Of a DNA stretch of 64,000 nucleotides, positions 21,146 to 30,870 are shown piece by piece. The position numbers and the translations under genes were made by a program. This stretch comes from Drosophila miranda (taxonomy: Eukaryota > Arthropoda > Insecta > Diptera > Drosophilidae). The stretch's first letter is position 1. Every line of letters begins with the position of its first letter. The stretch covers positions 25,234,001 through 25,298,000 of the forward strand of contig NC_046676.1 in NCBI RefSeq assembly GCF_003369915.1. The letters are read 5' to 3'. The notes under the pieces are model-generated. The model searched no databases and was not told where the DNA came from. It saw only the letters and a list, made by a program, of their open reading frames with translations.

Positions 21146-21236
21146 TTTTTTTTTCGAGGTAATTTTGATGCAAGTGCACGCCTACGTTGCGCACACTCGC
21201 CCGCCAGTTTTGCTACTGGCGGAGTTTATTTCCAGC
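21146..21236 (-). other. Tag-like segment between two oligo(T) tracts, with an 8-bp hairpin
   Basis: T9 (21,146-21,154) and T18 (21,237-21,254) enclose 82 nt unlike either neighbour. It contains CCGCCAGT-TTTGCT-ACTGGCGG, a perfect 8-bp stem with a 6-nt loop, at about 21,201-21,222. It looks like a short 3'-end piece of an element family otherwise absent from the window, either as a 5' tag or as an extremely truncated insertion. Confidence 0.5.
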
Positions 21237-23622
21237 TTTTTTTTTTTTTTTTTTGTTGTGTCGTATGCAGCGGTGGCGATACGTAACTAACATAACGTAA
21301 CGTAACCCAGCTCGAGCCTTGGCCTGATCCAGCAGGTTAGGGGAGCCAGAGTTACGTTACGCTATGGGGACTTTATTTATACCAATACTTAGTCTAGCAT
21401 TTTAGGTACAAATTGTTGAGGCTGTATCCTATAAATATATGTAAATATCTGTCTACAAGCTGCTGTTAGCAGCCGTAGGCAGCAAATACAATGCTTTTTT
21501 TTTACAGCGCGAATTCTCCATTGCCAGCAGTGCTGCCGGCGCAAACATATTTTTGGGAAAATCTCTCCACTTTGGTAAACAGTCCGTTTGCCAGAGGGGG
21601 GAGAGGGAGTGGGTAGAGCTAAAGCATAATACTCTTGACTAAAGATTAGATTTAAATGTAGATTATAATTAAGGGGAACATTTTGGTTGCCTTCATTGGC
21701 AGAAAAGGGAGATTGTATACATATATATGTTATCTATTCTATGTGTTGTCTTCTATTTGTTTTGTTTGTTTTCGTTTCTCCTCTGCCCACTGGTCCGGGG
21801 CAGCCAGAGCTATTGCTTATTTTGGTTTGGTCTTCTTTCCTTCTTTCGTTACTGTTCCGCCCTCTGGTCCGGGGCAGCCAGCATTGAGTTGAGCGTTTGT
21901 GTGGATGAGTGTTTGTATGTGCGCTTGTATGTGCGCAACGGTCAGTTGTCTCATCAGTGGAAATGGCCGAAATCCACCACCTTCCAGTTGTTGTTGGCTT
22001 CTCTCTTCCTCTCAGTGAGTTCACTGGCGGCAATTCGAGATCTATAGGAGAAGGAGGAGACAGAAATTGCGCAGCAGAAATGCTAACGCTCATAGCTTTG
22101 AACAGCAGCGCCTTGTTCGGACGCGTTTTTGGCAATCGTTCGCATGAGTCTTCTACTCTTTTTGATAATTTGCAGTTGTCCATTCTAGTATCCTTAGTTG
22201 ATCGGCTTAAGAACATATTAATCGGAGTGATCTTTCCGTAACGGCCATTTCGGTGTCTGCTTTGTCCGGGGCATTTGTCGCGCTCGCATATATTTGTTTT
22301 TTCTTTCGTGCGTTTGTGTGTTCTGTGTCCAAATGGGGCAGCCATGGTTGTTGCCTTCTTAGGGGCTGAACGGGAATTTGTTGGCGGTAAGTCTTCACTG
22401 CTGCTGAGCATTTTGGTTGTTGTTTTCTGTGCTTCTTGTTCCTGTTGCTGACGGTGGTTGACTTTCATGGGCATTTGTGCTGGTGTGTGTGTGTGCGCTT
22501 CCATTGCCTTGGCCGTTCTCGCTATGCCGCGAATGTGTGTCAGGCGTCTGATCAGTGGATATCTCGTGTAAAGCTGCTTCAATTGCCAGGCCCAATTGCT
22601 CTAATCGCTGTCTTCTGCTGCTGATCGTCAAGTCTATTGTGGCTATGGGAGCAGGCTCCAGTAACCTTCGTCTTGGGAGTATGACCTCTGTGTAGTAGTT
22701 ATACTCTGATGGCGGCGACACTGGGCGATCCATCCTGATCAGCATCCTCCGCATGTCATCAAGGTTCCGGTCATGGCTGATTTGGTCCTCTTCCGTGTAC
22801 GGGCGCTGATTGGGGATCATCACGATACGTTCCCATTCATGCTTCGCGAGTTCCTTGGGTAGGTGATTTCCAAGAAACTCGGAATACCGGGGTCTAGTGA
22901 TTCTGTGCGGTACATAGGGGTCATTGACCACTTTGGCTGCCTCAATGTTGTGGTGGGATCTCATTTGCTCCGTGTACCTTTTGCATGCCCTCTCATAGAC
23001 TGCCTCAACAGTGTCCACTTCCAGGTCCCTGTGAATGGTGTCGTTCCTCACATACCATGGAGCATTGCAGATCAGGCGAAGAGTCTTGTTTTGTTCAACC
23101 TGGATCCGTCCAAATTCCACGCTGCTGGCTAATGGACCCCATACAGCCAATGTGTACTGCCAGATAGGTGCAATCATCTGCTTGTACAACATTACCTTTG
23201 TGTTGAGGTTCAGCCTGCTGTTTGAGTTTAGGAGCCAGCGCAGTTTTTGGACCCTTGCCCTGACCTTTGTGATGACGTTGGTGATGTGTAGGTGGAACTG
23301 AAGCTTAGCGTCCAGCTTGACCCCCAGATATGAATGCACAGCGATGCTGCTAATCCGCTGGTCGGCAATGTGCGGCTGCAAATCAGCCACTGGCTGTTGG
23401 ATCGCGCGCAATGTATGCACTATATGCACAGTTTTTGATGCATTGATGGTGATGCCCCATTGCTTTGCCCAGTTGGAGATGCTGAGCAGGAAGCGGTTGA
23501 GCTTTTGGGTAGCCATGAGCTGGTTCACGCCAGTGGCCAGGATTGCTGTGTCGTCAGCATAAGTGGCCAAGAGCATACCACTGTCGCGAGAAAGCGGCAT
23601 GTCGTATGTGTACAGGTTGTAC
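21237..23622 (-). mobile_element. TelC-3: RT-bearing element, 5'-truncated within the reverse transcriptase
   Basis: T18 tail at 21,237-21,254, then a 3'UTR of about 1.1 kb to 22,394 whose 3' part matches the TelC fragments at 13.6 and 17.7 kb. Inverted-repeat arms are at 21,296-21,306 and 21,351-21,361. The coding part continues to 23,622, where it stops at the oligo(A) end of TelB-2. This copy shows that the TelC 3' ends belong to an RT-encoding family. Confidence 0.75.
22395..23622 (-). CDS. C-terminal reverse transcriptase fragment (TelC pol)
   Basis: An uninterrupted frame of about 409 codons. It begins at the truncation point (YNLYTYDMP) and keeps the catalytic YADD (LLATYADDTAIL), the thumb-like region (YLGVKLDAKLQFHLHI, KVMLYKQMIAPIWQY) and a long C-terminal tail rich in His/Asn/Gln ending QNAQQQ. 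It is clearly jockey-clade RT and homologous to TelA pol but diverged throughout. No RNase H is visible. The endonuclease and RT fingers are lost, so the fragment cannot be active by itself, although the frame is intact. Confidence 0.8.
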
Positions 23623-24440
23623 CTCTTTTAGTTTGTGATGTTTGAGATGTTTGTTAGTGGCACAGTAAGATGTGGACGGGAAATAAAAGCTTGTCACAGA
23701 TAGTAATGGGTGTGGTGGGGCACGGCACGGCACACGACAGACACCACAGGAAAAAACAGGGCACAACAGAAAAAACGGAGATGGCGACACGGCACAGAAC
23801 AGTCAAAAGCGACACGACACGAAACGGTTGAAGCACGTCCGACGAACGCGACCTCTCGAGCGGGTGGACGAGATGAGAGTGGCGGACGAGGTTCATGGTG
23901 GAACACTCATATGTCCGCCAACTCCCATATTCTCTCCTCCACACTCGAATGGTCCGATCGCCGATCGTCATTTACCGGTGCTCTCACCCCCGGTTCCACT
24001 TTCACTCACCCCAATATTGAGTGAGATGAAAGTAGTCCGAGGGCAGCAGCACCGATAAGTAGGCAGTGGAAGGTTTGAATGGCCTTTTGTTTTAGTGGCT
24101 GTGTGTGTTGTTGCTTGTCAATGGCTAGTGTTCTTGTGTTTGTGCTGTTTGTGTTGGCTGCTCTGTTGTAAGGGGATGGGATGGGAAGGGGGGGATAGAT
24201 GCCTGCTCCCGTATAACCGCCCGGATACTTTAAACTTCCGGATCTTACGATCCGGGCGCGAGACGCTCCGTAGAGTCGACCGCATAGCATCTTGTGGGCG
24301 GTTGTATTGGCATTGTTGGGGCTTTTGGCTGGGTGGCGTAGGTTGGCAGTGTGGATTTTATTCCTGCTCAACTGCTATGGGTTTGAAATGGGTGGGGGTG
24401 AAAAGGGGAATGGCTGGGCGTAAATTGCCGAAGTTGGCGA

Positions 24441-24500
24441 CCGATAACACACCGGCATTGATAAATGCATTTTGAATTGGCTTTTTTGGTGTGTTATCGG
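24441..24500. repeat. 13-bp inverted repeat in TelB-2 3'UTR
   Basis: CCGATAACACACC at 24,441-24,453 and GGTGTGTTATCGG at 24,488-24,500 form a perfect 13-bp stem with a 34-nt loop. Confidence 0.85.
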
Positions 24501-24969
24501 CGCGGTATTTTTCTAATTGGCGTGGTATTTTTGGGTCATTAATGGCGTTACCACTTGTCAGGTATTGGGGAATGGGTGATAGTTGGGAAAGAAGAAGAAG
24601 AGGGAAAGGTAAATATGCTAAAATAAATAACTAAAATTAATTAAATTACATTACAGCTAAGGACAATCTATCAACAATTACTACAAATAAGGACTACAAA
24701 ACTACAGAGATATATACAGGTAAAACAAACAATAATTACAATACATTTACACAACAATAAACATACTTAAATATCGTCTATTTTTAACAGGAGGACAACT
24801 ACAACGAAGCACCGGCCGGCATGGCAAACGCAATGCAGAACATTGCGCCGCATACCGGCCGGCTCTGCTGTCCCCCTGTGCAGGATTAGTGGCACCATCT
24901 GGGATCTTTGGTGGCGATGGCTGGACTTGGAGATGGCGTGCGTTGTGGGCAAAAGTTGGAGATGGCGAG

Positions 24970-25255
24970 CGGCTCTGGTCCGGCCGCCCACGTTGCATCT
25001 GTCTGTTGGTTAGTGTTGGCTGCTGCACTCGAGTGGCACTGGTCCGGCCACCCAACTGCATTGTCATCGTGTTGGCATTGGCATCGGTGTGTGATGGCAA
25101 TGGTCGGAGTTATTGGCCGCATCCAAGTGGCTCTGGTCCGGCCACCAGGATGCGTTGTCAGGTGTATTGGCCTGGCCTCCTCGGCCACGTTCGTCTTCGG
25201 ATTGTTGGTGTAATTTTGAGTGGCTACTGGTCCGGCCACCCAGTTGAGGAGGTGT
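24970..25255. repeat. Irregular CTGGTCCGGCC hairpin repeats, TelB-2 3'UTR
   Basis: Four units of the form G.GTGGCNNNTGGTCCGGCCACC occur near 24,972, 25,031, 25,126 and 25,220, spaced 60-95 nt. On the RNA strand each reads GTGGCCGGACCAG..GCCAC, able to fold into a small stem (GTGGC/GCCAC). Confidence 0.7.
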
Positions 25256-25369
25256 TTGTTTTGGCGTTTGATCTTTAATTCGTGTTTATTTGCAGGTGCC
25301 TTTCGTCATTTTAATTGTTGTTGCTGGCGACCTTTGTCCGGTTTGTGATGGCGTGAGAGGCGTTTGCAG

Positions 25370-25769
25370 GTGAGTATATGTGTTTATTGGCAGCCTCTCT
25401 CCTGATTCTCCTTCTTCTTTTGCAGGATTTGCTGGCGTCCGGCGGCTCAACACCAGGCCATCCCGCCCTCACATAATGGCATGAGAGACGGGCACGACCC
25501 AGTGGAGCGGCAACAGACGCCAGCATCTGCGTCGTCATTTGGAATGGCAGCTGTCTGTTCGGAGTGGCGTGACGTCATGATGGTGTGGTGGCAGCGTCAT
25601 CAAAAGGGGCCTCCTTTTCCTTCCCTTCGGCAGGAAATTGTCAATTTTGGTGGCGAGGCAGCTTCTTCATGGTCAGCTCTGTCTGGTGATTGGCAGGTAC
25701 TTGTGATTTTTGTGTGTTTTGGCCGTTTTTCGTTGTTGTCCGTATTGACGTCTTTTTCCTTTGTTTTAG
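25370..25769 (+). other. Plus-strand splice-like signals antisense to TelB-2
   Basis: Two intron-like intervals lie on +: 25,370-25,424 (GTGAGTAT...TTTTGCAG, 55 nt) and 25,697-25,769 (GTACTTGT...TTGTTTTAG, 73 nt). They enclose a 272-nt exon-like block. The same two intervals occur in TelB-3 and TelB-4. Confidence 0.5.
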
Positions 25770-26431
25770 TGGCTGGCTTCACCCAGGCCATCCAGCGCCT
25801 CGAATGGATCGTGGTCAGTCCACTCGTCGTCATCCTCGTCGTCAATTGCTTCGCAGTCCATATCGGATTCAGAGTCCGATATGGCTGCGGCGTCAAAGTG
25901 CGTATTTGCGGTTGGTCGTGGTGATGGCTGTGTGGATGCTGCTGCTGCTGTTGTAGTCCGTTGTGGCGGCACTTCTCCCGTGCTCTCGTCCCTTGCCTGC
26001 AGCAGGTTTGTCACTTTCCTCAAAATTGCTGCCAGCTTATCCTCCAGCTCTTTAATTTTACCCGCATATCTTTTCAGGATATGGGCACAGCTCCCATCGC
26101 ACTGGGCGCCTGGCTGCTGCTGCTGGTGTTGGCGTGGCTCCGCAGTACGATTTGGGATCGGCTGCATCGGCTGGACCCTGTGGTGTTGGCGCCCCTCAGC
26201 CAGTGGCTGGGGATGTTGGTCGCGATGCTGTAGCTGTTGCCGATGCTGCCGACCCGGACCGCGTTGGCGTTGCTGCTGCGGCTGTGAGTGGAGTGGCTGT
26301 GTGGGTGGCTGCTGCTGCTGCAACTGTCGCTGTAGTGGCTGGTGGTGACGTTGTGGTGGCTGCTGGAGACGATTTGCTGGCTGTTGCTGCTGGAGTGGCT
26401 GCTGCATTGGCTGTGGCTGTTGCCGTCCCCC
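25766..26431 (-). pseudogene. TelB-2 gag C-terminal fragment
   Basis: About 221 codons of the Gln-rich Gag C-terminus, opening in mid-protein at the truncation point and ending at a stop at 25,766-25,768. Features include QCDGSCAHILKRYAGKIKELE (coiled-coil-like) and the acidic end SDSESDMDCEAIDDEDDDEW. Zinc knuckles are lost. The frame happens to stay open into the 3' end of TelB-3. Confidence 0.8.
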
Positions 26432-27263
26432 TTTTTTTAGTTTGTGATGTGTGAGATGTTTGTTAGTGGCACAGTAAGATGTAGACGGGAATAAAAGTTT
26501 GTCACAGATAGTAATGGGTGTGGTGATAGAAGGGCGGCACAGCACGGCACGGCACACGACAGACACCACAAAAGAAAAACAGGGCACAACAGAAAAAACG
26601 GAAATGGCGACACGGCACAGAACAATAAGAAGCGACACGACACGAAACGGTTCTGGCACGTCCGACGAACGCGACCTCTCGAGCGGGTGGACGAGATGAG
26701 AGTGGCGGACGAGGTTTCTGGTGGAACTCTCACATGTCCGCCAACTCCCATACTCTCCCCCTCAACTCGAATGGCCCGATCGCCGATCGTCATTTACCGG
26801 TGCTCTCACCCCCGGTTCCACTTTCACTCACCCCAATATTGAGTGAGATGAGAGTAGTCCGAGGGCAGCAGCACCGATAAGTAGGCAGTGGTAAATTGTA
26901 GTGGCCGTTTGTTATAGTGGCTGTGTGTGTTGTCGTTGGTCAATGGCTAGTGTTCTATGTGCTTGTGCTGCTTGTATTGGCTGCTCTGTTATGAGGGGAT
27001 GGGATGGGAAGGGGGGGGATAAATGCCTGCTCCCGTATAACCGCCCGGATACTTTATACTTCCGAATCTTTCGATCCGGGCGCGTGACGCTCCGAAGAGT
27101 CGACCGCATAGCATCTTGTGGGCGGTTGTATTGGCATTGTTGGGGCATTTGGCAGAGTGGCGAAAGTTGGCAGTGTGGATTTGAATCCTGCTCAACTGCT
27201 ATGGGATTGAAATGGGTGGGGGTGTAAAGGGGAATGGCTGGGCGTAATTGCCGAAGTTGGCGG

Positions 27264-27322
27264 CCGATAACACACCGGCATTGATAAATGCATTTTGAAT
27301 TGGCTTTTTGGTGTGTTATCGG
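27264..27322. repeat. 13-bp inverted repeat in TelB-3 3'UTR
   Basis: CCGATAACACACC at 27,264-27,276 pairs with GGTGTGTTATCGG at 27,310-27,322. Confidence 0.85.
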
Positions 27323-27794
27323 CGCGGGTATTTTTATAATTGGCGTGGTATTTTTTGGTCATTAATGGCGTTACCACTTGTCAGGTATTTGGGAATGGGT
27401 GATAGTTGGGAAAGAAGAAGAAGAGGGAAAGGTAAATATGCTAAAATAAATAACTAAAATTAATTAAATTACATTACAGCTAAGGACAATCTATCCACAA
27501 TTACCACAGATAAGGACTACAAAACTACAGAGATATTTACAAGGTAAAACAAACAATAATTACAATACATTTACACAACAATAAACATACTTAAACATTG
27601 TCTATTTTTAACAGGAGGACAACTACAACAAAGCACCGGCCGGCATGGCAAACGCAATGCAGAACATTGCGCCGCATACCGGCCGGCTCCGCTGTCCCCC
27701 CGTGCAGGACCAGTGGCACCATCTGGGAACTTTAGTGGCGATGGCTGGATGTGGGTGTTGGCGTGCATCGTGGGCAATGATGGTGTTGTTGGCG

Positions 27795-28125
27795 AGCGGC
27801 TCTGGTCCGGCCGCCCACGTTGCATCTGTCGTTGGTCGGTGTTGGCTGCTGCACTCGAGTGGCACTGGTCCGGCCACCCAACTGCATTGTCGTTGTGCTG
27901 GCGTTTGGCATCGGTGTGCCAACGATTTGAGTTATTGGCCGCATCCAAGTGGCTGCTGGTCCGGCCACCAGGATGCGTTGTCGATTTAATTGTTGGCCGC
28001 ATCCGAGTGGCTGCTGGTCCGGCCACCCAGGATGCGCTGTCAGGTGGATTTGCCTGGCCTCCCCGGCCACGTTCGTCGTCAGATTGTAATGGCGTTTTGA
28101 GTGGCTACTGGTCCGGCCACCCAGT
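27795..28125. repeat. Irregular CTGGTCCGGCC hairpin repeats, TelB-3 3'UTR
   Basis: Five units occur near 27,797, 27,859, 27,949, 28,007 and 28,100, most followed by CCACC(C)A and a variable ATGCG..GTC. They align one for one with those of TelB-4, with one fewer in TelB-2. Confidence 0.7.
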
Positions 28126-28246
28126 TGAGGAGGTGTTTGCTTTGGCGGTTTGATTTTTATTTGTGCTTATTTGCAGGTGCCTTTCGTTGATTTGGATGTT
28201 GTTGCTGGCGACCTTTGTCCGGTTGGTGTTGGCGTGAGAACTGCAG

Positions 28247-28652
28247 GTGAGTATTTTGTGTATTGGCTGTCTGCTTCTCCCTCCTGTTTCACCTTCTTTT
28301 GCAGGATTTGCTGGCGTCCGGCGGCTCAACACCAGGCCATCCCGCCCTCACATAATTGGCATGAGAGACGGGTGTGACCCAGTGGAGCGGCAACAGACGC
28401 CAGCATCTGCGTCGTCGTTGGAAATGGCAGCTGTGAGCAGGTATTTGCGTGACGTCATTGGGATGGTGCGGTGGCAGCGTCATCAAGAGGGGCCTCCTTT
28501 TCCGCCCATTTGGCAGGAAATTGTTGATGTTGATGGCGAGGCAGCTTCTTGATGAACAGCTCTGTCTGGTGATTGGCAGGTAAGTGTGATTTTTGAGAGT
28601 TTTGGCCGTTTTTCGTTGTTGTCCGTATTGACGTCCTTTTTCTTTGTTGCAG
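28247..28652 (+). other. Plus-strand splice-like signals antisense to TelB-3
   Basis: Intron-like intervals 28,247-28,304 (GTGAGTAT...TTTTGCAG, 58 nt) and 28,580-28,652 (GTAAGTGTG...TTTGTTGCAG, 73 nt), separated by a 275-nt block. A further acceptor (TTATTTGCAG) ends at 28,175. Sizes and sites are typical of Drosophila short introns. Confidence 0.5.
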
Positions 28653-28682
28653 TGGCTGCCTCTGGATCGACGATTGGGCACA

Positions 28683-30731
28683 TCAATAGGCGCCGCCCGA
28701 GCGCATGCTTTCGCGTGCGCTGGCAATTTGGGCCCTCCACACTTGGCCCAGTCCATCGAATGGATCGTGGTCGGTCCATTGGTCGTCGTCGCCATCGTCT
28801 AATTCAGACGCGTCGCAGTCAATGTCGGACTCTGAATCCGATATGGCTGCTGCTGTATTGGCGGCGAATGATGGTATTGGCAGAGGGGCAGGAACTGCTG
28901 CTGCTGTTGTTTGGAGTGGGGGCATGGCTGTTGTGCCCTTGCCATTTGCTGCAGCCAATTTGGTGAGTTTCTCTGCCATCTGGTTAATCCTCCTTTCCAA
29001 CTCTTTTATTTGCTGTTTGTATAATTGCAGATTTTGGGCGCAGCTGCCATCACACTGGACGTCTGACCGCTGCTGGTGTTGGCGTGGCGTCGGAGCATCA
29101 TTCGCGATCGGCTGCATCGGCTGGACCCTCTGGTGTTGGCGCCCCCTGGTCGATGGCTGGGGATGTTGGTCGCCATACCGATGCTGCTGCCGATGCTGCC
29201 GATCCGGTTGGTGTTGGCGCTGCTGCTGCGGGTTATGGAGTGGCTGTGGATGTGGCTGCTGCAGGCGACGTTGAATTGGCTGCTGTCGCTGTTGTATTGG
29301 CTGTGGCTGCTGGTTGCGACGCTCCTCCTCCCTGGCGACCCTGTGGGCCACGAGCCGCTGCCTGGCTGCCTTGTAGGATGGGCAACCCTTGTAGGCGCTG
29401 ATGTGGGCGCCTTGGCAGTTGGCGCATTTTGGATTGGCGGCCCTCGGCTTGCTGCACTCCGTCGTCAGATGTCCACCCGCGCATTTCATGCAAACAGCAG
29501 CTCGTCTACAATATGCGCGGGTGTGGCCAAACACCTGACATCGATGGCACTGGGCGGGGTCACGGGAGACTCCAAGTCTCTCAACCGTGACGGGCCTCCC
29601 ACCCAGGCGTCGCAGCTTTAAGACGTCGTATTGGCCACGGTCCGGTTTGGGGGCGATCTCAGCCTCGAAGAGGTTGAATTGGCGGCTGCGATCGAATCGA
29701 TCAGTGATCGCCCTCACAAACCGAACCGTGAACCCCTCGTTCAGCATGCTGCTGCGAATCCAATCCGGCGGCGTGGAGTGGGAGAGTCCTCGGATGAGGA
29801 TCCTCAACCCACGTTCCTGGCTGGGCTGATGCCCGAATTCGCCGTGCCGGATGTCATCGTCGGTGGTAGTGGCAGGGGTGTTTGTGATGGTGATGGCGGT
29901 GGTGGTGTTGGTGTTGGTATTGGCGATGGTGCTGGTGTGAGTGGCGGTGACGGTGTTGGTGTTTGTATTTGTGTGTTGTATGTGTTGTGTTTGCTGCCGC
30001 TGCTGGTGATGGCGGCCCCGTCGTCTGGCCTGCTTCCTCTCACCCTCACCCTCATCGTCACTCCCACTGACAATGAGGGCGCGGCGTCGTTTTGGTGTTG
30101 CTGTTGTTGGTGGTAATTGTGCAGGCTGGGCTATGGCTTGGATCGACCCGCTGCTCGAACTCGAACCAAGTTCGACACGCAACGGGTTCGATCCGGTCAT
30201 GTGTGTGTGTGTGGCTGCCCGTTGGCCGCTTTGGCGCTCTGCTGCTGCGCGTCGGCTTGCCGGCTCTCCTCCGACTTCTCCCTCTCCCGTTACTCCCGAA
30301 CAGTTTTGTATGTCCGAGAGCGTGAGAGGCGGGAAAAGTGGCAGTGAGAGCGGCGTCCTATCGGCCCTTCCCTTTGTTTTTGGCGGGTTTTTTGGATTTG
30401 GCGGGGTTGCGGGGTTTGCAGTTTGTATTGGCGCTGCTGTTGCTGCTGATGTGATGGGGCTCGAGGGGGGAGTGGCTGTGGCCGTGGATAAATCGGCCAT
30501 GGCAATGGCTGGGTACTCACGAGATGGGTCGCTGTGGCGTCGGCGCTGTGCATTGGCTGGGGCGTTGGTGTTGGCGCCTGCGCCGAGGGCTCTGCTGCTG
30601 CTGCTGCTATTGGCGGTGTTGGTGTTGGTATTGTTGGCTGCTGCTGCTGCTGCTAGGGCGCCTCTGCGGGCCGCTCTGCCGCCGTCGCTGTGGCGTCTGG
30701 ATGACCCTCGTCTGGCCATTCCTCTGGTCAT
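28683..30731 (-). CDS. TelB-3 Gag, 682 aa, intact
   Basis: I choose the ATG at 30,731 (MTRGMARRGSSRRHSDGG) because it is shared by all TelB copies and lies 139 nt inside the element; the open frame continues upstream to 31,553 only by running into TelB-4. Order of regions: basic N-terminus; Ala/Asn/Ser-rich linker; TDDDIRHGEFGHQPSQERGL; a conserved core (RILIRGLSHSTPPDWI, GFTVRFVRAITDRFDRSRQ); and three zinc knuckles about residues 405-455 (CHRCQVFGHTRAYC, CMKCAGGHLTTEC, CANCQGAHISAYKGC). A Gln-rich region, QCDGSCAQNLQLYKQQIKELE, and an acidic tail with SDSESDIDCD follow. By analogy with HeT-A Gag it would package the RNA and direct it to telomeres in the nucleus; RT must come from another element. 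Confidence 0.85.
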   Translation of the reverse strand: MTRGMARRGSSRRHSDGGRAARRGALAAAAAANNTNTNTANSSSSSRALGAGANTNAPANAQRRRHSDPSREYPAIAMADLSTATATPPSSPITSAATAAPIQTANPATPPNPKNPPKTKGRADRTPLSLPLFPPLTLSDIQNCSGVTGEGEVGGEPASRRAAAERQSGQRAATHTHMTGSNPLRVELGSSSSSGSIQAIAQPAQLPPTTATPKRRRALIVSGSDDEGEGERKQARRRGRHHQQRQQTQHIQHTNTNTNTVTATHTSTIANTNTNTTTAITITNTPATTTDDDIRHGEFGHQPSQERGLRILIRGLSHSTPPDWIRSSMLNEGFTVRFVRAITDRFDRSRQFNLFEAEIAPKPDRGQYDVLKLRRLGGRPVTVERLGVSRDPAQCHRCQVFGHTRAYCRRAAVCMKCAGGHLTTECSKPRAANPKCANCQGAHISAYKGCPSYKAARQRLVAHRVAREEERRNQQPQPIQQRQQPIQRRLQQPHPQPLHNPQQQRQHQPDRQHRQQHRYGDQHPQPSTRGRQHQRVQPMQPIANDAPTPRQHQQRSDVQCDGSCAQNLQLYKQQIKELERRINQMAEKLTKLAAANGKGTTAMPPLQTTAAAVPAPLPIPSFAANTAAAISDSESDIDCDASELDDGDDDQWTDHDPFDGLGQVWRAQIASARESMRSGGAY

Positions 30732-30870
30732 GGCTGGCTGTTGGTTTTTGTATTGGCGATCCGCTGCCCGTTTGCTGCTTCCAATTAAAAAGTCTCTTGT
30801 GTGTGTTTGTTTGTGTTTAATGTATTTATTTGCACTTTTATTCACAGTTTTCTCATCTATCACAGTTATC

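Larger units (their letters stand above)
23623..26431 (-). mobile_element. TelB-2: HeT-A-like element, 5'-truncated in gag
   Basis: The 3' end is at 23,623 (TCTTTTAGTTTGTGATG; CACAAACTAAAAGA on the sense strand). The 3'UTR is about 2.1 kb (23,623-25,765), then comes the gag C-terminal third. It ends at C5/T7 around 26,427-26,438, the tail of TelB-3. The 3'UTR holds the 13-bp inverted repeat (24,441-24,453 with 24,488-24,500) and four copies of the CTGGTCCGGCC motif. Confidence 0.8.
26432..30870 (-). mobile_element. TelB-3: full-length HeT-A-like gag-only element (4.4 kb)
   Basis: The order on the sense strand is 139 nt of 5'UTR (30,870-30,732), gag (30,731-28,683), and 2.25 kb of 3'UTR ending CACAAACTAAAAAAA at 26,432. 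There is no RT. A long 3'UTR with no pol is the defining layout of HeT-A. The 3'UTR holds the 13-bp inverted repeat (27,264-27,322), five CTGGTCCGGCC repeats and the GC-rich distal 750-bp block. The limits come from the recurrent breakpoints at the TTTTAGTTTGTGA end in four neighbouring copies. Confidence 0.82.

Noticed and set aside
24300-24400. Treating AATCCTGCTCAAC as an element boundary, with the 750-bp block to its left as a 5'UTR
   Set aside because: Sequence is continuous and alignable across this point in 15.4, 24.4, 27.2 and 31.6 kb copies. The real joins are at TTTTAGTTTGTGA, so the block is the end of the TelB 3'UTR.
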